In this document: positions 41,401 to 48,979 of the stretch, piece after piece | Numbering within the stretch: the stretch's first letter is position 1 | How the letters are laid out: every line of letters begins with the position of its first letter | From: Seriola aureovittata | Taxonomy: Eukaryota; Chordata; Actinopteri; Carangiformes; Carangidae | DNA: 64,000 nt | Direction: 5' to 3' | NCBI RefSeq assembly: GCF_021018895.1 | Contig: NC_079364.1 | Location: forward strand, 7,438,901-7,502,900 | Program-made: the position numbers and the translations under genes | Notes under the pieces: generated by a model | Databases searched by the model: none | The model's input: the letters and a program-made list of their open reading frames with translations, nothing else | Told to the model about the DNA's origin: nothing

Positions 41401-44400
41401 ATGAAAATTGAAAAAGAGCTAGGTTAGCCCTGGTGAGGATCAAACCAGGAATCTTTTAACTGTGAAGCAACTGTGCTAACAATTGACCAAACAGCAATCA
41501 AACACAGACTGCTTGTATAAAAACTATGAATCATTACCACAAAACTATGAGGGAATGAGCAATAAGATGATAAGACTATTAGAAATAAACAATATAGTGT
41601 GCAGTGTTAACCTCTATTGTACTAAAATTCTATATCAAATATGGCTTATAGCCTCTGCTGTTATTGCAGGAGTTGGGTTTGACAGGGAAGCAAGTGCTCG
41701 TTGCTCTCTAGTCCATTCTCAGTCGGTTCTTCAGAGGAGAAGGAAGCTGAGGAGGAGGAAGACTATCACAGGAATACCCAAAAGAGTACATCAGGACATG
41801 GGTATGTTAACGAGCACATCTGCTTATTGACAGAAAAATTTGTGTATGAGTCTTAATTTTGTAGCTTTTCCTCATATTTCCCTTATATCCTCTGAAGAAA
41901 TGGTTTGTATATGATATGACATGTAACATGCTTTGTCTTTTTGCATCCAGACTCAGATGAATCACCCGTAGCAAGAGAGCGCACAGTGATCGTCCATGCC
42001 AACCCGCACCAACTCTCTCTCTGTCAGGAAGATCTCTCGATCAGTGGTCGCCTCCATCACACTCGGGACTCTGGCTGCCAGACAGATGATTTCCTTATAG
42101 CATGTAGGTTTCTGAGTTCTTTATTGGTGTTCTTTTTTTCATCTTTCAGGCATCTTTTAGGAGTTTGTTTAACTTCCTGCTAAATGACAAATGTTTGCAA
42201 TGGAAATGTTTATTGCAATGATGTGTAGCTGCCATTGCTAAGTTTGAACAGGACAACCATCTAAAAGCTGCCAATATTATCAAACTAGTATACTTTCATC
42301 CTCAAACGAGATCCATCAAACACGAATTCAATTTATTTATGGTAACTTGGTATAGTCCATATGGGCAACATCCACATGAATTAAAAAATGCCTCTTTCTG
42401 TTCTCCTCTCTCTCTCTTCTGTCCTTACATCTTCAGGTACAGCTGCTCCCTCCAGAAGGCGCATCAGAGCTCAACGTGGCCATCAGGGAATCCCTGCATC
42501 TCTGTCCCATTCAACAGGCAACATTTCTTCCCTGGGTGACCAGTCAGACTCCACATATACCAGTGCTGCAGCCCACGGTGGACGCTTGCGCTCTCGTAGC
42601 CTCCCGCGAGAGGGTGGACGTCTGATGGACAGTGACGAGGATGACGATGACAATTATGATGACGATGATGAAGATGAGGAGTTGTCACCATATGAAGCAG
42701 AGGACTTTATTCCACCTGGCCCTAGTCCAAGAATGAAGATGATGATGATGAAGGATGAAGAGGAGAGCACAGATGACCAGGCAGCTCCTGAACCACTGCA
42801 ACTTGGAAGCCTAAAAAGGTTACAGCGATCTGGGGATAGAGACAGAGGGGGTGGAGGAGGAGGGAGCCCAGAGCATAGCTGGATGGAGAGAGGCCGTTCT
42901 CGCTTGCCCCGCAAAGCTGACATGGGCAGTTGTGAGATCTCATCAAGTTCAGATACTTTTAGTAGCCCTATTCACTCGGTGTCTACAACAGGAGTCCTAG
43001 GCAGCCATGTGGACCACAAGGAGGACCACCAGTCATCAAGTGGGAACTGGAGTGGTTCCAGCTCCACCTGTCCCTCTCAGACATCTGAAACTATCCCCCC
43101 GCCCTCTTCTCCACCACTGACAGGCTCATCCCACTGCGACTCAGAGCTGTCACTCAACACTGTGCCCAATGCCATGGATGAGGGATTTTCCCTGGATCCC
43201 TCATACCACTCTGACCTCAGACCCCAGGGCCAGGGCCACAGGTCAAGCTCGTTCACATCCTCAGCCACAGACCAGCTGGACGATGCAGGGGTCAGTACGG
43301 CCAGTGAGGGGGAGTGGACATACCCTCCAGACCAAGACCAGACTGATCCAGACCAAGACCCTGACCAGACCCAAAACCTGAGCCAGAGCCATGGGTTAGC
43401 CCAGGAGTACAGCTCCAAACAAGGTCTAGAAGACCAAACATGTTTTAGTGACAATAAGACCAGCAACACTGAAAAAGAGCCTGGCTCTCATTACCCATCT
43501 GATACAGAGGGTTTCTACTCCTCTTCTGTGCATTTTGGGGAGTGTAATCAGAGTTACAGAGGATACATGTATAACTATGCAGACCCAGGACCTGACTGTA
43601 GTCAATCCAACACTGTGGCAGCACCACTATCCCATGGAGTTTACCCCCAGCCCTCAACTGACTTCCGAGCAGGTACTATGACCCTGGGGAGGGCCTGTCG
43701 TCCACTGAGGAAACCGAAAGTCAAACCTCCACCACCCAAACGGACTTCGTCACTGAAGGAGACCAGTAGTAGTGTTGATGTTGGAACGGACACACAGGCA
43801 GATCAGGATCAACCAAAGACGGTTAGTGAACAAGAGCTTACCTTGTCTTCCACAGATATGAAACTGGAACTGGAGCTTGAACTTGGAGGTGCTCCAGAAC
43901 CACTACAAACATCTTGTCTAGTGGCAGAGCCTTTGGGAAGTTGGGGAATGGGACTGGGTGAAACCGTGGACATAGTAGAGCCCATGTCCTTTAGCTCAGC
44001 AGATACACACTCATTTAAGGATGAAGGTGCTGTGCAATCTGACTATGCAGACCTGTGGCTTCACAACACTGAGCTGAAGTCCAACAATGGTGAGTACACA
44101 TCTATGTCCAACTCAAGCACAGCCACAGGAACTACTGTCATGGAGTGTATCAAGTCACCAGACAGCTCTTCCTCCTCCACAGAAACCCAAACCCAGGCCC
44201 ATGCCCAGGCTTCAGAGACCAGGGCAACTAGTCCACCTCTCCCACCTGGAGACTTCAAACTTGGGTCCCCTGAGAAGTTGGCCGGCCTGGCATCACCATC
44301 AAGTGGCTATTCCAGCCAATCTGAGACTCCAACATCAACCTTGCCTTCATCTTCAGCAGCGTTCTTCCCAGGACCTCTGTCTCCCTCAACTGGCAAGAGA

Positions 44401-46806
44401 AAGCCCAAAGTGCCCGAGAGGAAGTCTTCTCTCTCTTCCCTGCAGCACTTCCCCAGAGATGGAGTTTCCATTTCCTCTGGCTATAAGAGAGACCCAGACT
44501 TCCCACCTCCACCATCTCAACTTGATCTCAATGTTCTTCATGGTGGCTATGTCAGACACACGCTATCTCATCGGACGCACCACATGCACACGCTCCACCA
44601 CAGCAAACACAGAGTTGCAAATGTTTTAACCACTGGAACAAAATTGTTGGCCCCTGAGACTACAAGTACCAACCCCCCACCAAGTTCAAGTTCTGCTTCA
44701 ATAATTCCCAGCTCCAATCTTTTGGCGATAACTCCATCTGCTCTTCGTTCAGTGCAGCTCCATTCTGTTAGCCAATCTACAGATAGTGCTACCACTACAG
44801 ACCAGGAAACAGCAAGTGGACTAGAGACCGCTACAAGACCCAAATGTCCTAGTAGTTCTACACTTGCCCCACCACCTATTAGCACTAGGCCTCTCCCTCC
44901 TCGTAGACCACCTCCCAGACCCCCAGCTCATGACCATACCTCATCCCCTGAACACTCGCAACCACCTCCACCTGGCCGGCACCCTGATGGGCCTCCATCC
45001 TATGAAAGCCTGCTGCTCAGACAGGACCGCTATGGACCTGGAACCTTCTGGGCTATGACAGCCTTCAGAGCCCGGATGGACCCATCATCAGAACTCTCTG
45101 AGGATAGCTCACCTTTGCATCGGCCTGTGCCACGTGCTCCCCACCCTTCGCCTGTGGATCTACACACACATATCCACTCACACACAGAGTTCAGAGGGCT
45201 CACACATTCAACTCATGCACACTCTGAATTTAGGGTTTTGGGGGAGCGCTCGTTCTCCCAGGATGATGATGACGATGAAGACGACGAGGAAGAAGAGGAA
45301 GAGCAGGTGAAAGAGCCACAGAGGGCTGCATGTTCCAGAGGAGGCATGAGATCGGACCACCCTCCACCCCCAGCGTATGAGTTTGCTGGGGGATCCCACT
45401 CAGACTCAGGGCCCTGGGCTAGTCCAGTCAAAGTGCCTGGTACCACAATGGAGACATCGCATCCTTACCTAATCAGCGATGCAAGGAAAGGAGGACAAGT
45501 CGAGCAGGAAGATGAGGAGGAAGTGACATCAGGTGCTACCAGAAGTGCCCATCAGCAGCAGCCACAGGAGAGCAAAGATGACTCCACCACTCCTGACACA
45601 GAGGATTACTTCAGTAAAGGTAGGCTTTCAAACCAATTCAACTAGCAGAAGTAGTACTTTTGTAAAAATGATTGAAAAGACCAAAATAACATGCCATTAA
45701 TTTATGTAAAAAAAAAAAGCAAATAGCTGCAACAATAGCTGGTTAATCATGTAGTAACCTTTAATCATAAATGAAAAGGAAGGTTTAAAGGATGGTTATT
45801 TCACCAACTGTATACCAAATGATCAGACAACCAGATGACATGTGATAGGGATTTTGTGTACTGCAGATTCCACGCCCAGTGATAACTCCCTCTCCCCTCT
45901 GACGGATGACACCAAAGTGGATGATGACATTATTATCACGTCACCCAATAAGACCCGTACAACTGAGGACCTGTTTGCCATGATACACAGGTGCTGTAAA
46001 TTTTGCATTGTTGTTCAATCTGTTTGACTCTATCTTCAGTGTCTATGTACTGCATGCAATGTATAGTTATTTGTCAGGTTTTGATTATAAACCAGCTGTT
46101 ATTTTGTCTATCCCTGTACCTTATCATCCACTGTCTGAGTATTAATTAGGACTATACTATGATTTCCTCATTCAGATCCAAAAGAAAGGTCCTGGGCCGT
46201 AAAGATTCTGGAGACTTAAATGTGAAGTCTCGTCTCTGCCCTACAGCAGTGACCGCTGGCAATGTCGCCACGGTCATAATCCCGCCAGCCCCTCCTCTCA
46301 ACATCCCAGCCACCTTAGCCAATGCTGCTGGCTCACAACGAGCCCCTGTGCCAATCTACCGCAGCGCCAAGAAATCCACCACATCCAATGAGGAATTCAA
46401 ACTCCTGCTGCTGAAGAAAGGTAGCAGGTCTGATTCCAGCTACCGCATGTCAGCCACAGAGATTCTGAAGAGCCCTATCACCCCTAAAATCCCAGGGGAG
46501 TCCCTTCAGGAGGGGCCCATCAGGCAAGCTGAGGAGCTACCCTCGACACTCCAAGAGCCCCCCATTTCTAGCCTGGACCCAATCCAGATACCAGGCCTTT
46601 TTCCCAGGGCCAACTCTGAGAGTTTCACACCCAAAACCCTGCCTATGTCAGCTGCATCTCGTCAGGGACGTTCTCGGATCCCCCCTGTAGCCAACAGCAG
46701 TCGCTATAGTACACGAAGCCGCCTCTACACAGCCCCCATGCAAGCCATTTCTGAAGGGGAGACAGAGAATTCAGATGGGAGCCCCCATGATGACAGATCA
46801 TCCTAA
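245..46806 (+). CDS. nhs: nhs, Nance-Horan syndrome protein orthologue (whole coding span, 13 exons)
   Basis: Coding join: 245-524, 39362-39514, 39608-39744, 40059-40106, 40360-40404, 40509-40553, 40895-40957, 41188-41380, 41670-41801, 41951-42103, 42437-45619, 45867-45990, 46176-46806. Every boundary is GT/AG, phases agree at each junction, and the total is 5187 nt (1728 codons plus stop), or 1661 codons if the four cassette exons are skipped; reported human isoforms are about 1630-1651. NHS-family proteins regulate actin remodelling and cell morphology through an N-terminal WAVE-homology region; human loss causes cataract, dental anomalies and intellectual disability (established knowledge). 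Matches remembered from human NHS: N-terminus [84 protein letters not shown] and C-terminal [18 protein letters not shown]. Those blocks fit NHS better than NHSL1 or NHSL2. Teleosts have two nhs copies and I cannot tell which this is. Confidence 0.95.
1117..1174. repeat. (GT)n microsatellite, one interruption
   Basis: About 58 bp of GT dinucleotides, interrupted by one GTTG near 1140. Confidence 0.95.
1627..1664. repeat. (CA)n microsatellite
   Basis: About 19 uninterrupted CA units. Confidence 0.95.
2141..2300 (+). mobile_element. degenerate hAT-like MITE fragment
   Basis: The stretch TGGTTCCCAATGTTGGAGTC, followed by GGGACCCC and GGGTTCACAAGATA, parallels the left end of the element at 53729-54058 (TGGTTCACAACCTGGGGGCC, GGGACCCC, GGGGTCACAAGA). 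The CAGTGGTTC type of end is typical of hAT non-autonomous elements. No matching right end was found, so this copy looks truncated. Confidence 0.5.
5751..5806. repeat. (CA)n microsatellite
   Basis: About 56 bp of CA units with one early ATGC interruption. Confidence 0.95.
6027..6062. repeat. (CT)n microsatellite
   Basis: About 36 bp of CT units with a single CCC interruption. Confidence 0.95.
6464..6532. repeat. Interrupted (CA)n block
   Basis: CA units interrupted by CATGCACACGCACACCTCA-type variants; the pure core is at about 6496-6521. Confidence 0.9.
6683..6697. repeat. Poly(C) tract
   Basis: Fifteen consecutive C residues. Confidence 0.95.
6823..7141. repeat. GA-rich minisatellite (GGAGA/AGAGA pentamers)
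   Basis: About 320 bp of almost pure purine on the + strand, built from irregular mixtures of GGAGA and AGAGA units, giving higher-order repeats such as GAGGAGAGGAGAAGA. It leaves long open frames on both strands (Arg/Glu/Gly or Leu/Ser only), which I do not regard as genes. Confidence 0.95.
7142..8971 (+). other. nhs: nhs intron 1 segment without recognised gene
   Basis: AT-rich intron with no long tandem repeat. No coding similarity was recognised on either strand. Confidence 0.6.
8972..9033. repeat. Compound (CA)n/(CACG)n microsatellite
   Basis: CACG variants in the first 30 bases, then pure CA to about 9033. Confidence 0.95.
9034..11269 (+). other. nhs: nhs intron 1 segment without recognised gene
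   Basis: Contains GT repeats at 10683-10704 and a GTGC-variant block at 10866-10919. The stretch at about 9605-10380, with locally higher CpG near 10010-10065, could be an old dispersed element, but I found no second copy in the window. No protein similarity recognised. Confidence 0.5.
10866..10919. repeat. Compound GT/GTGC repeat
   Basis: About 54 bp of alternating purine/pyrimidine with GTGC variants. Confidence 0.9.
11270..11525 (+). repeat. Dispersed repeat, family D copy 1
   Basis: Shares a diagnostic core with 33352-33665: AATATTTTCTGGTTTTCTTG here versus AACATTTTCTGGTTTTCTTA there. Both are followed by a degenerate segment and TTGGACTGT, and each has GATCAT-containing ends. A third, weaker relative is at 62636-62940. 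I remember such AT-rich repeats as common in percomorph fish. Class unknown. Confidence 0.55.
11526..13714 (+). other. nhs: nhs intron 1 segment without recognised gene
   Basis: Holds an A17 tract near 12186-12202 and a short (GT)n at 12906-12931. No gene recognised. Confidence 0.55.
13715..14115 (+). repeat. Dispersed repeat, family B copy 1
   Basis: Segments GCTAGCAGGCTAATGTTAAG, GATGAAAAGTTAAGAGATCA and ATTCATCCTGAGGAGAACAT, followed by GACAATCCATCTAATGTTGT, match a repeat I remember as abundant in perch-like fishes. A divergent copy in the opposite orientation is at 26882-27335, where GATGAAAAGTTAGGGAATCG and GGCAATCCATTAAATAACTG are read on the minus strand. Element class unknown. Confidence 0.65.
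14116..18939 (+). other. nhs: nhs intron 1 segment without recognised gene
   Basis: Contains (GT)n at 14330-14360 and 15636-15662, a T17 tract near 15334-15350 and an A16 tract near 15745-15760. The part at 15960-16240 is complex, less AT-rich and repeat-free, as a conserved regulatory element might be, but conservation cannot be judged from one sequence. No coding similarity recognised. Confidence 0.5.
18940..19250. repeat. Inverted-repeat cluster (three arms)
   Basis: Arm 1 (about 18948-18995) reads CTCACCACAAGGTCCATTTA and continues as GTAGCAGTTATGGGGCTT. The reverse complement of arm 3 (about 19198-19245) reads CTCACTACAAGGTCCATGTA then GTAGCTGTTCTGGAGCTT. A middle arm at 19025-19065 (TTGACCTTGTAGAAAGATTG) is in the same direction as arm 3. 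This looks like a foldback/MITE-type element and could form a hairpin. Confidence 0.6.
19251..20034 (+). other. nhs: nhs intron 1 segment without recognised gene
   Basis: A weak further relative of the 18940-19250 element starts near 19743 (ACTGGACCTTAATCTTGATT). Otherwise nothing recognised. Confidence 0.4.
20035..20076. repeat. (AAAC)n microsatellite
   Basis: About eight AAAC units followed by an A run. Confidence 0.95.
20077..21903 (+). other. nhs: nhs intron 1 segment without recognised gene
   Basis: A purine-rich patch lies at 21515-21625. No coding similarity or tandem repeat of note. Confidence 0.5.
21904..23023. mobile_element. Foldback (long terminal inverted repeat) element, about 1.1 kb, family C
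   Basis: The left end, AGTTTGACATTTTGGGAAAT followed by TTTCTTGCTGAGA, is mirrored at the right end, whose reverse complement reads AGTTTGACATTTTGGGAAAT and later GTCTTGCTGAGA. The homology continues inward: left 22025-22080 (GTTAGCTTAGCTTCGCATGA, AGACTAGAAGC) pairs with right 22870-22925 (reverse complement GTCTTAGCTTAGCGTAAAGA, CTGGAAAC). The arms are therefore about 180 bp, with roughly 700 bp of unrelated sequence between them. No transposase frame is present, so it is non-autonomous. A clear target-site duplication was not identified. Confidence 0.8.
23339..23444. repeat. Long (CA)n microsatellite
   Basis: About 106 bp of CA units with CG variants only in the first 20 bases; among the longest dinucleotide repeats in the window. 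Confidence 0.98.
24073..24132. repeat. (GT)n microsatellite
   Basis: About 60 bp of GT units, one TAG interruption near the start. Confidence 0.95.
25425..25470 (+). repeat. Possible dispersed-repeat end (GGCCAAAAGTATATGGACAC)
   Basis: The motif GGCCAAAAGTATATGGACAC closely resembles the end of a Tc1/mariner-associated short repeat that I remember from many fish genomes. Only this one end is visible. Confidence 0.35.
25471..26765 (+). other. nhs: nhs intron 1 segment without recognised gene
   Basis: Holds a T16 tract near 25727-25742, the (GT)n at 26211-26249, a GA block at 26413-26431 and a purine-rich stretch at 26579-26630. No gene recognised. Confidence 0.5.
26211..26249. repeat. (GT)n microsatellite
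   Basis: About 19 GT units. Confidence 0.95.
26766..27475. repeat. Nested dispersed repeats
   Basis: The flanks 26766-26880 (TTTGGGGACAAAACCTGGTC, CCCACAAAATAGAC, TTTTAGGGTTAAGACTT) and 27372-27475 (TTAGGGGTGAAGATTGGGTT, GGTTATGGTTAAGGTTACGG) look like the two halves of one fish repeat containing GGTCCCCACA and telomere-like GGTTAAGG blocks. Between them lies a family B copy on the minus strand (about 26882-27335, related to 13715-14115). The simplest reading is that family B inserted into the older element. Confidence 0.5.
27588..27655. repeat. Poly(C) tract joined to (CA)n
   Basis: A C17 run, a short CCCCACCCC link, then about 23 CA units. Confidence 0.95.
28298..28330. repeat. (TA)n microsatellite
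   Basis: About 16 TA units. Confidence 0.95.
28656..28734. repeat. Compound (CA)n(CT)n(CA)n repeat
   Basis: CA block, then CT/CTTT-variant block, then CA block. Confidence 0.95.
29359..29433. repeat. Long pure (GT)n microsatellite
   Basis: About 37 uninterrupted GT units. Confidence 0.98.
29915..30400 (+). repeat. Two adjacent family C partial copies
   Basis: Copy 1 (about 29915-30175) carries ATTTAGCTTAGCTTAGCATA, AAGACTAGAAAAAGAGGGAA and ACAGCTATCCTAGCTCTGTT. Copy 2 (about 30175-30400) carries AGCTCAGCTTAGCATAAAGA and GTAGAAACAGGGATAACAGC. These are the internal arm motifs of the foldback element at 21904-23023, side by side in the same orientation. Confidence 0.65.
30401..33351 (+). other. 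nhs: nhs intron 1 segment; includes possible alternative first exon
   Basis: No protein similarity recognised. A (TTTCA)n-like short run is at 32104-32120 and a purine-rich stretch at 32750-32815. A candidate alternative first coding exon at 32830-32878 is listed separately. Confidence 0.45.
32830..32878 (+). CDS. Candidate alternative first coding exon of nhs
   Basis: GACC-ATG-G, an excellent initiation context, opens a 16-codon frame beginning [12 protein letters not shown] and ending at AAAG|GTACTG. The donor leaves one base, the same phase as nhs exon 1, so splicing to exon 2 at 39362 would continue in frame into [15 protein letters not shown] and NHSL1 are known to use alternative first exons. 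The +4 to +6 donor bases are weak, no homologous peptide is recognised, and a similar chance candidate occurs at 25204, so this remains a hypothesis. Confidence 0.25.
33352..33665 (+). repeat. Dispersed repeat, family D copy 2
   Basis: Begins AGGGCTGAAATGATTATAAT and contains AACATTTTCTGGTTTTCTTA, shared with 11270-11525. It ends with CAGATTAACTGATCATGAAA and AGCAGTTAGTTGCA. Internally it has a 15-bp unit ACCTTGTGTTCTGGC repeated twice plus a partial third (33511-33546). Confidence 0.6.
33666..39361 (+). other. nhs: nhs intron 1, distal part
   Basis: No gene recognised. Short TA runs lie at 34317-34332 and 35808-35822 and a TA/GT compound repeat at 38437-38484. The stretch 37540-37890 is repeat-free and contains several TAATTG/CAATTA-type homeodomain motifs, as intronic enhancers often do; conservation is untested. 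The pyrimidine tract and branch region at 39325-39361 serve exon 2. Confidence 0.5.
38437..38484. repeat. Compound (TA)n(GT)n microsatellite
   Basis: About eight TA units directly followed by about 16 GT units. Confidence 0.95.
39362..39514 (+). CDS. nhs: nhs exon 2
   Basis: Acceptor CTTTCTTAG|CGGTG and donor CGAG|GTGAGA. The first two bases join exon 1's C to give Pro, reading [20 protein letters not shown]. This is nearly identical to the human NHS block that ends the WAVE-homology region, and [17 protein letters not shown] follows. It encodes residues 94-144. Confidence 0.95.
39608..39744 (+). CDS. nhs: nhs exon 3
   Basis: Acceptor TTTCACAG|ACGAA and donor AGCT|GTAAGG. It encodes residues 145-190: an Arg/Gln-rich start ([15 protein letters not shown]), then [20 protein letters not shown]. 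This matches the position and style of the human LSIAAPPLPAYPPAHSQRR segment. It ends in phase 0, which allows downstream cassettes to be included or skipped freely. Confidence 0.9.
40059..40106 (+). CDS. nhs: nhs cassette exon 4 (48 nt)
   Basis: Acceptor GCCATGCAG|CAAGAG and donor GGAAG|GTAAAA, phase 0-0, 16 codons reading [16 protein letters not shown]. Highly charged. Its role is unknown. The ending (PRK) and the ER..RE pattern resemble the next two exons. TGC trinucleotides lie 3-10 bases upstream of the junction. Confidence 0.75.
40360..40404 (+). CDS. nhs: nhs cassette exon 5 (45 nt)
   Basis: Acceptor CTTCTGCAG|GAGAGG and donor CGAAAA|GTACGA, phase 0-0, 15 codons reading [15 protein letters not shown]. 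Clearly paralogous to exon 6. The donor is weaker than those of its neighbours (AAAA|GTACGA), which would favour regulated inclusion. Confidence 0.75.
40509..40553 (+). CDS. nhs: nhs cassette exon 6 (45 nt), duplicate of exon 5
   Basis: Acceptor GATGCCACAG|GAGAGG and donor AGAAAG|GTAAGG (strong), phase 0-0, 15 codons reading [15 protein letters not shown]. It has the same length and phase as exon 5, with 8 of 15 residues identical including the terminal TIQRK. The intron between them is only 104 nt. Confidence 0.75.
40895..40957 (+). CDS. nhs: nhs cassette exon 7 (63 nt, 21 codons)
   Basis: A T-rich tract then TTCATAG|TTTGAG and donor AGAAAG|GTATCA, phase 0-0. It encodes 21 residues starting [15 protein letters not shown] and ending PWSRK. 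The fully open frame, exact codon length and good splice sites support a real exon. Reported human NHS isoforms of 1651 and 1630 residues differ by 21, exactly this length, so this is probably the same optional exon; I cannot confirm the human peptide from memory. Confidence 0.75.
41188..41380 (+). CDS. nhs: nhs exon 8
   Basis: Acceptor CTTCTTCCAG|GCTACC and donor TCACAG|GTAAGA. It encodes residues 258-321. The second half ([15 protein letters not shown], then [15 protein letters not shown]) matches human NHS ([13 protein letters not shown] and [12 protein letters not shown]) closely. The first half is Gly/Ala/Ser-rich and not conserved. Confidence 0.95.
41670..41801 (+). CDS. nhs: nhs exon 9
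   Basis: Acceptor TTATTGCAG|GAGTTG and donor ACATG-G|GTATGT. It encodes residues 322-365: [20 protein letters not shown] followed by [19 protein letters not shown]. This is almost identical to human NHS and carries a strongly basic cluster that may act as a nuclear-localisation or lipid/actin-binding patch (inference). Confidence 0.95.
41951..42103 (+). CDS. nhs: nhs exon 10
   Basis: Acceptor GCATCCAG|ACTCAG and donor GCAT|GTAGGT. It encodes residues 366-416: [20 protein letters not shown] and, near the end, [14 protein letters not shown]. These match human [20 protein letters not shown] and TRDSECQTEDILIA. Confidence 0.92.
42437..45619 (+). CDS. nhs: nhs exon 11, large central exon
   Basis: It starts at CTTCAG|GTACAG or, six bases later, at TACAG|CTGCTC (42443), and ends at AAAG|GTAGGC. 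It encodes residues 417-1477 of a mostly disordered region: [12 protein letters not shown] near the start; an acidic run [18 protein letters not shown] (about 481-498); [20 protein letters not shown] and [20 protein letters not shown] (about 843-856); [34 protein letters not shown] (about 1035-1050); [11 protein letters not shown]; a [14 protein letters not shown]3/EVH1-type proline segment (about 1235); and a second acidic run (about 1359-1373). All non-acidic blocks have human NHS counterparts. The acidic runs look lineage-specific. Confidence 0.95.
45867..45990 (+). CDS. nhs: nhs exon 12
   Basis: Acceptor TACTGCAG|ATTCCA and donor CACAG|GTGCTG. It encodes residues 1478-1518: [20 protein letters not shown] and then [19 protein letters not shown]. 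The TTEDLFA.IHR block is one of the most conserved signatures of the NHS, NHSL1 and NHSL2 family. Confidence 0.95.
46176..46806 (+). CDS. nhs: nhs exon 13 (C-terminus and stop)
   Basis: Acceptor CATTCAG|ATCCAA; TAA stop at 46804-46806. It encodes residues 1519-1728: [70 protein letters not shown] and the C-terminal [18 protein letters not shown]. Human NHS continues four residues further (QSST). The rest aligns block for block from memory. Confidence 0.95.
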
Positions 46807-48903
46807 AACCACCCAATGAGAGATGTCCTCTATTCTTAGCTGTGTCCTATATTTGAAGTGACCCCTACTACTTTTCTAATCTTGGATAGGTGTGTCATCA
46901 AGGCCAATAGTGTAATTCTTGCGACACACAAAATCTGAACATTAAAAAAAAAAAAAAAAAACTAACTAACTGAATTTTAGCATTTGCTAAAATGCACAGT
47001 TTTGGATCTATTGTTCAATTTAGGGGTGTCACACTGAGTGTTGTGAGATACTGAATCACAAAGGGATAATTATGAGAACTTTGAAGATTTATCTAAATAC
47101 TGTATTATCAAAAGAATAGCTCCCTCATAATTAAAAGAGCAAGACTTAAGACCTATTTTGATTGACTTTGTCTTTTTAAAAACAAAAACAAAAACATTAA
47201 AAAAAACAGTACAAAATGTTTGGTAAATAATGATAAATGATAAGAAAAGAAATTTTGTGGAATATGGACAATGTGCGTGTGCATGAACAAGCACATGCAA
47301 CATCCACTGATATTTCTACTTCTTGTGTTTTGAATGGTGTGGGTGCGTGTGTGTCACTGAGGAACTGCTTTCTTATCAAAATTAAAAATTCTTATGAAAT
47401 TTAATATTCTTTGAACTTTTGGTGCCCAAAGCATCGGCCTGAATTCCCAGAGTCCATACTCAATATTCCTGCCAACAAGCAAGAGTTGTTTCGTTGTGAA
47501 AGTTACTAACAACATCTCAACACAGCACCAACTTATCTATTATAGTTCCATCTGCAGACCTGGCATAGAGAGTATATCACACAGAGCCAATCATATATTT
47601 CTTCACATAAATTATATCCAAAAAGATAACATGATGCATGTATTTTTGTAAAATTGCGCCACAGAACATGATGATAAAGTTTCACCATGTTGCATGACCC
47701 TATATGGAAACATCCCCTGGATCCTGGTTTCTGTCGACATTTTTGTGGTTCCTTTGTATTATAAGAATAAATCTTTCACTGCGAAAGATTTTAGTGACAT
47801 TTGTACCACATTTCCAGTGATCTAAATTGATTTGTCTTGGATTTGAGTGTCTAACAACAAGGAGCAAGGGCTTGCGCCTAGATGGGGCCCATTTCTCAAA
47901 GATACCGGCTAATTTTGGACAATCGCACAGTGGCCTTTCTCTACTAGAGGTGGTTGTAAGCAGGGCATTTATAAGTCTCGGCACATATGCATGGACTTGT
48001 GCCATGTTCCACCAGAATTCAATCACATACTTATTTAAATCCAACCTTGACATCTAGTATGTTTAGACTGATTAAAGCTTTTCCAGCTACCGGCCAGTCT
48101 TGATGTGCTGACTTGAAGTGGAAAAGGTGCATTTCAAAGCAGTTTTAATGATACCATTGAGTGCAGACGGTGAAAATGCTTTAGAAGGTCCTCAATCGGT
48201 TTGACTAGAGGTGAATTTGGAAATGTTTCCATGAACCAACCTCGCTTTTGCACTTGATGATTCAAGAATATTCCTTGAAAAGAAAATATATCTTATAATG
48301 AAATTGCATATGTATATTTGTACTGAATATAAAAAGTCATATCTATATAAAACAACAAGCAGAAATTTTATAGGGAATTCAACTTGAGTGTAGCAAAGAA
48401 GAACAGGTTTCACTGACATCACACATGAATCTTAACAATGAACACTGTTCTCCTCTCCTTGTTGCCTCTCCTTCATTTGCACTGACCCAGTAGCATTAGA
48501 CAGGTGAAAGCTCAACCCAGTGGCTGGTGTATGCCATTTTGTCTTACCCTCCTCTAACTTTATCACAAAATCTGAGAGAGAGGCGGCAACAGGAGGACTA
48601 CATACCACCGATATTTAAAAGTCAGCAATGCATCCACTGCATTGCTCCAGCCTTTTCTATCCAACACCGGAGTTAGAGTATGCTGTAAAATCTTTCATCC
48701 TTCCAATAAATATTACACATGTATAGTATCGAGTGTGTTACAGAAGCAAAATATCATCAGTGGAAAGTTTGAACTCTCACCTGTCTACCACAGCAAACGC
48801 AACACATATACTTATTACATTCAGAGACCGTACTTCAATAGAAACCATTCACTGTATTCTGTGAATACCTCAGCAAGCATATTACTGTTTTATTGTAAAT
48901 GCT

Positions 48904-48979
<76 letters not shown>
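48904..48979. repeat. (GATA)n microsatellite in nhs 3'UTR
   Basis: About 19 near-perfect GATA units on the + strand (TATC in reverse), which would be transcribed as part of the nhs 3'UTR if the distal poly(A) site is used. Confidence 0.95.

Larger units (their letters stand above)
39515..46175 (+). other. nhs: nhs introns 2-12 (short introns)
   Basis: Eleven introns of about 93 to 340 bases, against 38.8 kb for intron 1. Introns around the cassette exons are 314, 253, 104, 341 and 230 nt. No nested gene or long tandem repeat is seen in them. Confidence 0.85.

Noticed and set aside
47700..48057. Overlapping open frames of 76-117 codons in the nhs 3'UTR
   Set aside because: No homology, both strands equally open, and located between the nhs stop and poly(A) signals.
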